NCBI GenBank assembly: GCA_035196065.1
Contig: CP136575.1
Span: 1,517,001 to 1,581,000, forward strand
Origin: Sphingobium sp.
GTDB lineage: Bacteria > Pseudomonadota > Alphaproteobacteria > Sphingomonadales > Sphingomonadaceae
Length of the DNA stretch: 64,000 nucleotides
Reading direction: 5' to 3'
Shown here piece after piece: positions 24,291 to 31,888 of this stretch. A model generated the notes under the pieces. It did no database searches and was not told the origin of the DNA. It worked only from the letters and a program-made list of their open reading frames with translations. The number at the start of each line of letters is the position of its first letter. The first letter of the stretch is position 1. The translations under genes were made by a program, and so were the position numbers.

Positions 24291-25621
24291 TGGCTGTCTC
24301 CCTGCGCGAGATTGCCCACGCGTGCGTCGGCGACTTCTTCTGAGGTCTGCCCGGTTGAGACGAGGATCGCCTGCTGGCCTGTGAGCTTTTCAAATCGCTG
24401 GATGATCACATCGCAATAGCCCGGATCATATTCGATAAGGCGGGCTATGCGCCCCACCTTATGCGCCGCGGCCAGAACAGTCCCCGAGCCCGCAAAGCAA
24501 TCCAGAATTATATCGCCGCGCTTTGAACAATCGAGGATCGCGTCCTTCACAAGCTCCACCGGCTTGACCGTGGGATGCATGGCAAGGTCATCCTCCCTGT
24601 TGGCCCCAAAGCCATTGGCGCCTGCATAGTCCCAGACATTGGTGCGATAGCGTCCATTGGCGCCCAGTCCAAAATTGTTGACGTGGGGAGCCGTGCCGAC
24701 CTTGAACACAAAGACGAGTTCATGCTTCGAGCGGTAGAAGGTACCGTTCGATCCCAAACTCTTGTTCCAGACGCACAGGTTCTTCAACGCACTGAACACC
24801 CGGCGGCCTGCAACGAGCAGCCCGTCCATATGCCGCCAGTCCATGCAGATATACGCAATGGCACCGTCCCGGCAGCGTGCGGCCGCCAGGCCCAGACTGG
24901 TCTCTAAGAATAGCGTGAACTCAGCCTCGCTCAGTTCACCTGTGGCTAGCGCAAAATTGTCGTGACGCACCTTGCCTTTGCCCGAGACATTGCGCTTGAT
25001 CGGAACATTATAGGGTGGGTCTGTAAAGATCAGCCCTACCTCTTCATTACCGAGCAGCGCATCATAAGCGCTTGCATCGCGGGCATCGCCGCACACAAGG
25101 CGATGGCGCCCAAGCTGCCAGATATCGCCGAGACGGGTTACCTCAGTCTCGCTGATCGCAGGGACCATATCATCTTTGTTCGCTTTCGAGACCAGAGTGG
25201 ATGCATGGCTCTCGAGGATGATGTCGATCTCAGGAACATCAAAGCCCAAAGGCTCAACCTCAAAGTCGAGATTGATTAGCGCCTGCACTTCCATTGCCAG
25301 AAGTTCCTGATCCCAACCGGCTTTCAGGGCAAGCTGATTGTCTGCGATGACATAGGCCCGCCTTTCGTCTGCATTGAGATGCGACAGGCGAATGACTGGG
25401 ACTTCTTTCATGCCAAGTTCGTGCGCGGCACGCAGCCTTGCTGAACCTGCAATCACTTCCATGTCGTCACTGACAAGCAGTGGGCTCGTAAACCCGAAAC
25501 GCTTGATGCTCGCTGCGATCTGGCGGATCTGTTGTTTGGAGTGGGTACGTGGGTTGCCCGGATATGGGCGCAAATGGTCAAGCGGGATTAGCTCGACCAG
25601 ACGGTCGATCAATGGGCTCAT
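24287..25621 (-). CDS. ParB-domain plus site-specific DNA methyltransferase fusion
   Basis: The 444-residue protein joins a ParB/Srx-type N-terminal domain (about 10-115, with the ParB box-like GSARLRAAHELG at 59-70) to an N6-adenine or N4-cytosine methyltransferase. The methyltransferase shows DPPYNV (201-206, catalytic), HPTVKP (349-354) and FAGSGT (376-381, SAM binding). DPPY preceding FxGxG marks the beta class. It transfers methyl from S-adenosylmethionine to DNA; the recognition sequence cannot be read. There is no restriction enzyme nearby, so it is an orphan, typical of prophage or gene-transfer-type DNA. AAGGAGG precedes the ATG. A remnant of a second copy lies at 28226-28361. Confidence 0.92.
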   Translation of the reverse strand: MSPLIDRLVELIPLDHLRPYPGNPRTHSKQQIRQIAASIKRFGFTSPLLVSDDMEVIAGSARLRAAHELGMKEVPVIRLSHLNADERRAYVIADNQLALKAGWDQELLAMEVQALINLDFEVEPLGFDVPEIDIILESHASTLVSKANKDDMVPAISETEVTRLGDIWQLGRHRLVCGDARDASAYDALLGNEEVGLIFTDPPYNVPIKRNVSGKGKVRHDNFALATGELSEAEFTLFLETSLGLAAARCRDGAIAYICMDWRHMDGLLVAGRRVFSALKNLCVWNKSLGSNGTFYRSKHELVFVFKVGTAPHVNNFGLGANGRYRTNVWDYAGANGFGANREDDLAMHPTVKPVELVKDAILDCSKRGDIILDCFAGSGTVLAAAHKVGRIARLIEYDPGYCDVIIQRFEKLTGQQAILVSTGQTSEEVADARVGNLAQGDSQ

Positions 25622-26453
25622 TCAAGCCTCCTTACTCATAATAAGAGCTTGAGGGTGCGTGACCCCCGGCTTGCCAGCCCTGTGAGTGCGCTCATTGGCC
25701 CACTGGGCGAGCGGTCCGCTACACAGCTGACATGGTGCTGCTGCGGTATCGCTTGTCCTCACATTGACGCGATTAGGAGCATCGCGCAAGTGGTATCATT
25801 CAAAAAAGCGTTCGTTATCATGGGCTTGATACTGAGATGCCGTTCCGGGCCCCAATAGGCGGGCAAGACGCACACAGATCGCCCCGGTTTGCGATCAACC
25901 GGGCTGCCAAAACGAATCAGTCGAGCGGACTGGAGCCAGGGCTGCCTCTCTTTGAACCAGATTCAGTCCATATTGGTCTGGCTCGGCCACGAAAATTCCC
26001 TGCTCAATTCCCTGCAAATTCCCTGCTCGCTGTACGCCCCATAATGGCCAAGCCATCCAGAAGTGCCCAGAATAGCTCATTGATAGAGCGAGCAGCCGCC
26101 TTGCCGCACCAAATACCCAATAATTGCAGGGAATTTCCAAGGAGACGGCTTCGCCCAGGACTGCAATGCGCACCATACAGTCCTTTAACCGGCTGATCTC
26201 CAATGATGAAAATCGCAGACTGGGCCCGAAAGGGCGCAGTTTTAGGGGGTTTTGACGCATTGGATGTTGCGCTGGAGACAGCTTCTATGTGCCGCCTTGG
26301 CGCATCCAAAATGGCACCAGTCTCCAGTGGCGGTTTTTAGGCCGCTTTTTGACATCGATAAATTGGAGATGTTAGCGCGAGTTTCGCCTTTCGCGCGCTT
26401 TGTTTCTCTAGCTTATTTGGAACAAAGTTCGCTGCTCAGTCCAAGAGACCGGG
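25622..26453. other. Long intergenic region, no gene supported
   Basis: About 830 bases between the methyltransferase gene and the adhesin-tail relic. Several frames of 70-120 codons exist on both strands but none has recognisable content or a ribosome site. It contains the short AATTCCCTGC repeats listed separately. It may be debris of the mobile DNA that brought in the methyltransferase module. Confidence 0.5.
25994..26135. repeat. Short repeat AATTCCCTGC, three direct copies and one inverted
   Basis: Copies at 25994-26003, 26006-26015 and 26017-26026 are spaced 11-12 bases apart; the inverted copy GCAGGGAATT is at 26126-26135. The spacing of about one helical turn and the inverted partner could suit a recombinase or regulator binding region, but no such gene is adjacent. 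Confidence 0.45.
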
Positions 26454-26582
26454 ATCGATGATCATCCAGGCCTGCGTCACGATGCCGGCGAAGACGCTAT
26501 CAAACTCTATGATGACATCTGGAGCGACGTCCTCATTCGCAGACCAGTTAGCTGACATGCAGAGTTTGAGCATCTGCTGTAG
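26454..26582 (+). pseudogene. Decayed copy of the adhesin C-terminal tail
   Basis: In frame this reads IDDHPGLRHDAGEDAIKLYDD and onward, matching the last 43 codons of the giant adhesin (from about 21225) with several substitutions, and ends at TAG like a shortened version. An in-frame TGA at 26553-26555 replaces the Trp codon of the intact tail. The downstream hairpin is also retained (26601-26633). Upstream of 26454 the similarity ends, so only the tail is left of a second adhesin gene or duplicated locus. Confidence 0.85.
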
Positions 26583-26810
26583 AACAAATTAAAACAAACA
26601 CTACGCCGCCCGTCAGACATGGCCGGCGGCGTTGTTGTCATGGCGTTGAAATTTGTTCGCAAAAGAAGCGATTTTTCTGCGCAAGTCATGCGTATAAAAC
26701 TCGCCTTTATCTCCTTATGGGGCAGTTGGCTTCTTCCCATGTTGCGCCCGGCATGGCTCAAACATGCAATTTATACTGATGTAAAATGAGAGCTATGCGA
26801 GGCCGATCAA

Positions 26811-27179
26811 ATGGCTATGACAGGGCGTCTTATGAAAACATCTCTTCCAGTCATTCGGCTACTTAACCTTTTGCGGGCAGTACGCGAACTCTCGCCATTT
26901 GACGCATTGGCAGCCGATGAAGAGCTATTGTTAAATGATATCATTCTTAGGTGGCATGTTCAGGATCGGCTGACCATAAAGGAGGTTATGGATGACATAC
27001 GCTACCCCTCCCGAACCACAGCCTATCGCCGCCTGGTCCAGATGAGAAATAAGGGAATGATCACCCTCGACACGGCAGATCATGATGGCCGGATCAAATA
27101 TGTTTGCCCCACAGAGGCGTCGCTCAGCTATGTGGCCAGTCTCGAAGCGGGTGTCGCACAACTGGCACGCGGCCAGTAA
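26811..27179 (+). CDS. MarR-like winged-helix regulator, copy 2
   Basis: The encoded 122 residues are identical to copy 1 at 22806-23174; I see only a handful of silent base changes, all near the 5' end (for example in the codons around residues 5, 14 and 17). The promoter side is less conserved, so the copies may be regulated differently although they should bind the same DNA sites. Confidence 0.7.
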   Translation: MAMTGRLMKTSLPVIRLLNLLRAVRELSPFDALAADEELLLNDIILRWHVQDRLTIKEVMDDIRYPSRTTAYRRLVQMRNKGMITLDTADHDGRIKYVCPTEASLSYVASLEAGVAQLARGQ

Positions 27180-27185
27180 TTTTCT

Positions 27186-27740
27186 ATGGCTGCAACCCTT
27201 GAACGCTCGTTGCGAGCGATATTGATTGTCGGCGGCACCGCTGTCTTGTGGTGGGCCGTGTTCAACGTCAACATGTGGCTGTTTGCGCACACGGCCTTTT
27301 CCGAGCGAGCGCATTGGATATTTCTGCCAGCAGCATTTCGCGTCATGGCGGTGTTGATTTTTGGTGGTCGGGGCGCAGCAGGGTTGATGTTAGGTGCCTA
27401 TCTCACCCAGCCTCAAGATGATCTCTTCTATGAGATATTGCTCTCCATTTCGTCAGGCTTAGCGCCATGGGTGGCCATCATGTTGTGCCGTCACTATTTC
27501 AGGATCGACAATGATCTTGTCGGTTTGAATGGCTGGCATGTGATCGCCCTGTCGGTCAGTTGCGCTGCTGCCAATTCTATCTTTCGGAATATACTCCTGT
27601 GGATGATGGGCACGCATCAACCGCACTTTGACGGAATCACGGCAATCTTTGTGGGCGATGTATTGGGCGCAGCGATCGTTTTGGGGGCAATTTCGCTTCT
27701 GCTCTCTTTCGCCTTAAGGATTATGCGACGAAGGCATTGA
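27186..27740 (+). CDS. MASE1-like integral membrane protein, copy 2
   Basis: A 184-residue protein identical to copy 1 for the first about 131 residues. Residues about 132-155 differ sharply, with FRNILLWMMGTHQPHF instead of VLNTLMWIMGTQQPDF and changes beyond. The sequence then becomes nearly identical again, with small changes at the extreme C-terminus (RRH for RGQ). The predicted topology is unchanged. The variable patch spans the end of one membrane segment and the following loop, where a ligand or partner could be sensed. Confidence 0.6.
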   Translation: MAATLERSLRAILIVGGTAVLWWAVFNVNMWLFAHTAFSERAHWIFLPAAFRVMAVLIFGGRGAAGLMLGAYLTQPQDDLFYEILLSISSGLAPWVAIMLCRHYFRIDNDLVGLNGWHVIALSVSCAAANSIFRNILLWMMGTHQPHFDGITAIFVGDVLGAAIVLGAISLLLSFALRIMRRRH

Positions 27741-27841
27741 ACAGCGGGAAGCAAAGTCCTGCCGCCCGGCTCAGCTAAATCACTAGCAATTTTCAACAGT
27801 CTGTAACCAATAGTATTTTACACTATTTTACATAGTTGTTG

Positions 27842-27856
27842 ACGCTTATTAAGCGT
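27842..27856. promoter_or_regulatory. Palindrome in AT-rich promoter region
   Basis: ACGCTTATTAAGCGT has 7-base arms around one base. It sits in an AT-rich stretch (27800-27870) about 45 bases before the small gene at 27900 and close to a TTGACG that could be a -35 element. It is a plausible operator for that gene, perhaps autoregulatory. Confidence 0.4.
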
Positions 27857-27899
27857 TATCAATAATTGCTGATGTCGATCAACTGTCATTGGCTGAATC

Positions 27900-28172
27900 A
27901 TGATAGATGCATTAGACAAGATTATAAAATTTCAGTCTGGCACCAACATTAAGTGCCTGCATAACGAAATCAGAATAATCTATGAGCTGGCGACCAACGG
28001 CCCCCTCCCATCGTTCGAGATTATGCGGCGGACGGGGCGATCCATGTCTGCACATAATGTCGATATACAAAAGCTTCTTCAGACGAACGCCTTATTCGCA
28101 AAGCAATGTGACATTGATAGGCGAAAGAAGCTTTTCGACCTCTCGGACGATGTAAAATCCTATTTCCGATAA
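27900..28172 (+). CDS. Small winged-helix-like protein, unknown
   Basis: A 90-residue protein with a layout suggesting a winged helix: IRIIYELATNGPLPSFEIMR, then RTGRSMSAHNVDIQKLL as a recognition-helix region, then a short C-terminal wing (KKLFDLSDDV). It is AT-richer than its neighbours and lies between the duplicated cassette and the methyltransferase remnant. It has no counterpart in copy 1. The start is assumed from the first ATG; no strong ribosome site is visible. Confidence 0.5.
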   Translation: MIDALDKIIKFQSGTNIKCLHNEIRIIYELATNGPLPSFEIMRRTGRSMSAHNVDIQKLLQTNALFAKQCDIDRRKKLFDLSDDVKSYFR

Positions 28173-28225
28173 TCATTATGTGGCAGGTTTGGGACCTGTT
28201 TCATCCGTTCAGGTTGTGGCTATGA

Positions 28226-28361
28226 ACAACCTGCTGGCTCGTCAGCCTTTCAAAGCGCTGGATGATCACATCGCAATAGCGCGGATCATATTCGATAAGG
28301 CGGGCCGCGCGTCCCACTTTATGCGCTGCGGCCAGCACCCTGCCTGAGCCTGCAAAGCAAC
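28226..28361 (-). pseudogene. Remnant of a second ParB-methyltransferase gene (C-terminal part)
   Basis: These bases match the minus-strand methyltransferase gene around 24362-24500 with roughly one mismatch in ten, and include the codons for the FAGSG SAM-binding motif and the HKVGR...EYDP segment. Both ends break off abruptly, so no functional protein remains. It shows the duplicated locus once reached the methyltransferase gene. Confidence 0.85.
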
Positions 28362-28373
28362 CGAGACGGTTGT

Positions 28374-28742
28374 GTCAGAGCAAACGCGCCAGTTGGGCGG
28401 AAGCGCGTTAAGCGATCAGTGGGCGCGATGTCCTGTTCCAGAAAACCAGCCAGCCGTTCCGCTATTCACTGTCTTGCGCATTAAATCTTGGCGGCGTTGG
28501 AATGGGTGGGTGAGCATATCTGCCAAGCGATCCTGACTTCGATATGCGTGCTGGCAATATTCCTCTTCTCTCGCATACGGCCCAATGCCCATGCTGACAG
28601 CGCATTGCTTCAGCTTTAGCGCCACCCAGATGGGAAACTTAATCCATTGGTTTGAAAAAAGCTGTCTGCTTTGCGCTTGGGATAATGCGCATTTGCGATG
28701 GCTTGATGTCTGGCCATGCACGCAACGCGCAATTGTGCGGTG
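28374..28742. other. Intergenic region before the photolyase pair
   Basis: About 370 bases. A minus-strand frame of about 110-145 codons spans 28416-28853, but its product is unlike any family I know, it overlaps the photolyase-like start, and it lacks a convincing ribosome site. The promoter of the photolyase pair should lie here; I cannot define it. Confidence 0.4.
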
Positions 28743-29942
28743 ATGACGGCCGACTTTCATTGCGCCGCCACGCGCGCCGATGGCTTGAACCGGCTCACGC
28801 AATTCGTGCCGGATGCAGGGGCAGCATACGCAACTGGCCGTAACACGGATCACGGCCCTGATCAGCCCGGTGCGGTTTCAAGGCTTTCCAGCTATTTGCG
28901 TTATCGGCTGATTACCGAACAAGAAGTCTTCACTCATGTTCTCGCCCAGCATCCTGACGGATCGGCGCAAAAATTTTTGCAGGAAGTTTTCTGGCGGACT
29001 TACTGGAAAGGGTGGTTGGAAATGCGACCAGCAGTCTGGTCGCGCTATCTGGCAGAATGTGACATGCAGCGCAGGGAATTTGCTGATCACAGTGCGATCA
29101 CTGCTGCCGAAGAAGGACGTACCGGGATCGACGGGTTCGACCACTGGGCCCGGGAACTGGTTGAAACCGGCTATCTGCATAATCATGCACGGATGTGGTT
29201 CGCTTCGATCTGGATATTCACCCTGCGTTTGCCCTGGGCGTTGGGTGCCGACTTTTTCCTGCGCCATCTGATTGATGCCGATGCAGCCAGCAACACGCTA
29301 TCCTGGCGGTGGGTGGCGGGACTGCAGACCGTTGGCAAAACCTATCTTGCCGCGGCGGACAATATTTCCCGCTATACCAATGGACGGTTCGCCCCGGTTG
29401 GACTGGCAAAATCCGCTGTGGCGCTTACCGAACCGCCAGTTGAAGCGGCGCGTGCACTGCCTGACATGGCGCCATTTGTTGCCGAACAGCCTTCGCTCTT
29501 GCTGGTCACGCATGACGACATGCACCTGGAATCACTGTTCCCGGCCAATGCTATAATCAGAGCAATACGCATCGCTGCAGATGCGGACTTGCTGTGGGGC
29601 AAGTCTGCGCGAAGGTTTGTGCAAACCGCCGCGGCGGATACCGCAACACGGACATCTGCCTATTTCAAATGTCCTGCCGATATATCGTCCAAGCTTGATG
29701 CCCATATGCTCATCTCTGCGGCAGAAGCTGCGGGTGTGCGGCAGATTATCACGCCATATGCGCCCATAGGACCAGTGGCGGATGCTTTGGCGCGTGTCCA
29801 TCCGGTGCTTGCCGAAAATGGCATTGCGCTAAGGCAGGTGCGCCGCAGTTGGGACAACCAGTTTTGGCCCCATGCGCTTAAAGGCTATTTCGCCTTCAAG
29901 CAGTGCATGCCGGCCGCGTTGCAGGACTGCAATCTGCCATGA
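28743..29942 (+). CDS. Photolyase/cryptochrome-family FAD-binding protein, domains apparently permuted
   Basis: The product is 399 residues from 28743 (an earlier ATG at 28716 is possible). Residues about 45-215 carry the FAD-binding helical domain of photolyases: SRLSSYLRYRL, FLQEVFWRTYWKGW, YLHNHARMWFASIW, ASNTLSWRWVAGLQTVGKTYL and NISRYTNGRF. In classic photolyases an alpha/beta antenna domain comes first. Here a stretch at about 250-390 with SLLLVTHDDMHLESL and VRQIITPYAPIGPVADALA looks like such a Rossmann-type domain placed after the FAD domain. The role is probably blue-light sensing or DNA repair. It overlaps the next gene by four bases, so the two are coupled. Confidence 0.75.
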   Translation: MTADFHCAATRADGLNRLTQFVPDAGAAYATGRNTDHGPDQPGAVSRLSSYLRYRLITEQEVFTHVLAQHPDGSAQKFLQEVFWRTYWKGWLEMRPAVWSRYLAECDMQRREFADHSAITAAEEGRTGIDGFDHWARELVETGYLHNHARMWFASIWIFTLRLPWALGADFFLRHLIDADAASNTLSWRWVAGLQTVGKTYLAAADNISRYTNGRFAPVGLAKSAVALTEPPVEAARALPDMAPFVAEQPSLLLVTHDDMHLESLFPANAIIRAIRIAADADLLWGKSARRFVQTAAADTATRTSAYFKCPADISSKLDAHMLISAAEAAGVRQIITPYAPIGPVADALARVHPVLAENGIALRQVRRSWDNQFWPHALKGYFAFKQCMPAALQDCNLP

Positions 29943-31474
29943 CCCGGCCGCTCAACATCGTTTGGTTCAAACGTGATCTGCGGATCGACGATCACCGTCC
30001 TTTGGCAATGGCCGCACAGGCTGGATCGGTGCTACCCCTATATATTGTCGAGCCTGAACTATGGGCGCAACCCGACGTATCGGCCCGGCAATGGGCATTT
30101 GCGGCAGAATGCCTAGACCATCTCCAGCACGCGCTTGCAACGCTTGGTCAACCCTTGTGTCTGATGGTGGGCGATGCGGTATCCATTCTCCAGCAACTGC
30201 ATAACAGCCATGGTATTGCAGCCTTGTGGAGCCATGAAGAAACCGGCAACGGATGGACTTATGCCCGCGATCGCGCAGTGGCGGCATGGGCTAGGGCGGC
30301 AGGCATCCCTTGGCATGAAATGCGGCAGTTCGGGGTCGTCCGGCGCCTGAAATCACGCAACGGCTGGGCTCAGGCCTGGGACCGTGACATGGCCCAAGCC
30401 ATTACGCCGCCGCCGCAAATGCTCTCGCCGGTCGTGGGGGATTGGCCAACTAACATCCCGACTGGCGATGACCTGCGGCTTGCACCAGATCCATGCCCTT
30501 ACCGCCAGCGCGGAGGCCGTGCGGCGGGGTTGGACATATTGGCCAGTTTCCTGAACCAACGCGGCCGCGATTATCGCTATCAGATGTCGAGCCCGGTCAC
30601 CGCCTTCGACGCCAGCTCACGCCTATCGCCGCATCTGACCTGGGGTACAATTTCCATGCGTGAAGTGGCGCAGGCCAGCTGGACGCGCATGCGCGCTTTG
30701 AAGCTTTCGAACGCACCCGATTCCAGCAGGTGGCGGGCCTCGCTGCGCTCTTTCACCGGTCGGCAACACTGGCATTGCCACTTCATGCAGAAGCTCGAAG
30801 ACGAACCAAGGCTCGAATTTGAAAATCTGCATCATGCTTATGATGGTCTGCGCCCCGCCGTTGCCGATAGTGAGCGGCTATCCGCTTGGAGCGAGGGTGC
30901 CACGGGGTTTCCGTTTATCGATGCTTGCATGCGCGCACTTAATCAGCATGGCTGGATCAACTTTCGCATGCGCGCAATGCTGATGTCGTTCGCCAGTTAT
31001 CATCTCTGGCTGCCCTGGCGCGATAGTGGGCTTCATCTTGCGCGCAAATTTGTGGACTATGAGCCCGGCATTCACTGGCCGCAGGTCCAGATGCAATCCG
31101 GGACAACGGGCATCAACGCCATGAGGATCTATAATCCGGTCAAGCAGGGCTATGATCATGACCCCGAGGGTAGTTTTGTGCGCAGCTATGTGCCTGAACT
31201 GAATATAGTCCCTTCGGCCTTCATCCATGAGCCCTGGCGATGGGAGGGTGCAGCCGATTTGTGCTATCCGGCCCCGATTGTCGATAACGTCGCAGCGGCA
31301 AAAGCGGCGCGAGGAGCGCTCCATGCCATTCGTAAAGGCGCTGGTCACAAAGCTGGCGCACGCAAGATTGTTGCCAAACATGGCAGCCGCAAAGCCGGTA
31401 TAAGGATGAATGGCAAGGACCGTCGGTTAAAGGTCGAGCCGGCAGCTAGTGGGCAACTTATGCTCGATTTATAG
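29939..31474 (+). CDS. Photolyase/cryptochrome-family protein with standard domain order
   Basis: A 511-residue protein starting at 29939 (the frame extends upstream but the ATGA overlap fixes the start). It has the antenna domain first (IVWFKRDLRIDDHRPL at 7-22) and the FAD domain after about 260 (WSEGATGFPFIDACMRAL, WINFRMRAMLMSFASYHLW). The usual NWQWVAG segment is replaced by HWPQVQMQSGTTGINAMRIYNP, a variant found in cryptochrome-like proteins, so whether it repairs cyclobutane dimers is open. The basic C-terminus (KAGARKIVAKHGSRKAG) could bind nucleic acid. It is translationally coupled to the permuted protein before it. Confidence 0.85.
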   Translation: MTRPLNIVWFKRDLRIDDHRPLAMAAQAGSVLPLYIVEPELWAQPDVSARQWAFAAECLDHLQHALATLGQPLCLMVGDAVSILQQLHNSHGIAALWSHEETGNGWTYARDRAVAAWARAAGIPWHEMRQFGVVRRLKSRNGWAQAWDRDMAQAITPPPQMLSPVVGDWPTNIPTGDDLRLAPDPCPYRQRGGRAAGLDILASFLNQRGRDYRYQMSSPVTAFDASSRLSPHLTWGTISMREVAQASWTRMRALKLSNAPDSSRWRASLRSFTGRQHWHCHFMQKLEDEPRLEFENLHHAYDGLRPAVADSERLSAWSEGATGFPFIDACMRALNQHGWINFRMRAMLMSFASYHLWLPWRDSGLHLARKFVDYEPGIHWPQVQMQSGTTGINAMRIYNPVKQGYDHDPEGSFVRSYVPELNIVPSAFIHEPWRWEGAADLCYPAPIVDNVAAAKAARGALHAIRKGAGHKAGARKIVAKHGSRKAGIRMNGKDRRLKVEPAASGQLMLDL

Positions 31475-31478
31475 TGGC

Positions 31479-31720
31479 GAAGTTGTTGAGAGTTACGTCA
31501 CCAAAACCGGCGACAAAGCGGCAGCCTTGACCTTCATGAGGAAGCCTCTGAAGCGCGACGGCAAGGCGAATGATACCGCCGCCAACGGAATGCGGAGATA
31601 CCCAGCAGCGATGCGGGAACTGGGTGTGTTGATCGTGGCGAGATGGGCTGCTGATTGAATGATGGGGCTGAGAATAGCTACGTCCCTGTCCGACGAAGAG
31701 AGCGGGCAATGCAGCGTTTA
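31479..31720 (+). pseudogene. IS6-family transposase relic
   Basis: The first frame reads ESYVTKTGDKAAALTFMRK, then LKRDGKAN and MRRYPAAMRELG, matching the DDE catalytic region of alphaproteobacterial IS6-type transposases. After a frame change near 31640 it continues ENSYVPVRRRERAMQR, the family's ENSHxPxRRRERxM motif, with internal stops. Both ends of the gene and the inverted repeats are gone. It begins five bases after the photolyase stop. Confidence 0.8.
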
Positions 31721-31854
31721 TAGGTGGCGATCCTCTTCCCCGGCGCGACCTTGGCGGCCATTTGCGGCAATGCGTAACTGCCCGTGCGGTTAAAATGGGT
31801 CATCCTTCAAATCTTGGTGCTTGATTCTGACGGAACTTCGGGTATTTCCAAAAT

Positions 31855-31868
31855 TGAGAACGTTATCA
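31855..31868 (+). promoter_or_regulatory. LacI-type operator before the GH3 gene
   Basis: TGAGAACGTTATCA is a palindrome with a central CG and 6 of 7 matching base pairs, the form bound by LacI/GalR regulators. It lies 21 bases before the GH3 start. It resembles the two sites at 42251-42286, so the LacI-family regulator at 36827-37888 is the likely ligand. Confidence 0.6.
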
Positions 31869-31888
31869 AAATTGGGTGCGTGCGAGGG

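Larger units (their letters stand above)
26668..27798 (+). repeat. Duplicated cassette, copy 2
   Basis: Second copy of the winged-helix/membrane-protein gene pair (copy 1 at 22664-23794). Here it follows the decayed adhesin tail directly, without a Fic gene between. Similarity ends shortly after the second gene, before the hairpin seen in copy 1. Confidence 0.93.

Noticed and set aside
28416-28853. Minus-strand frame before the photolyase pair
   Set aside because: Unrecognised, overlaps the photolyase-like start, no ribosome site; possibly debris, but not supported as a gene.
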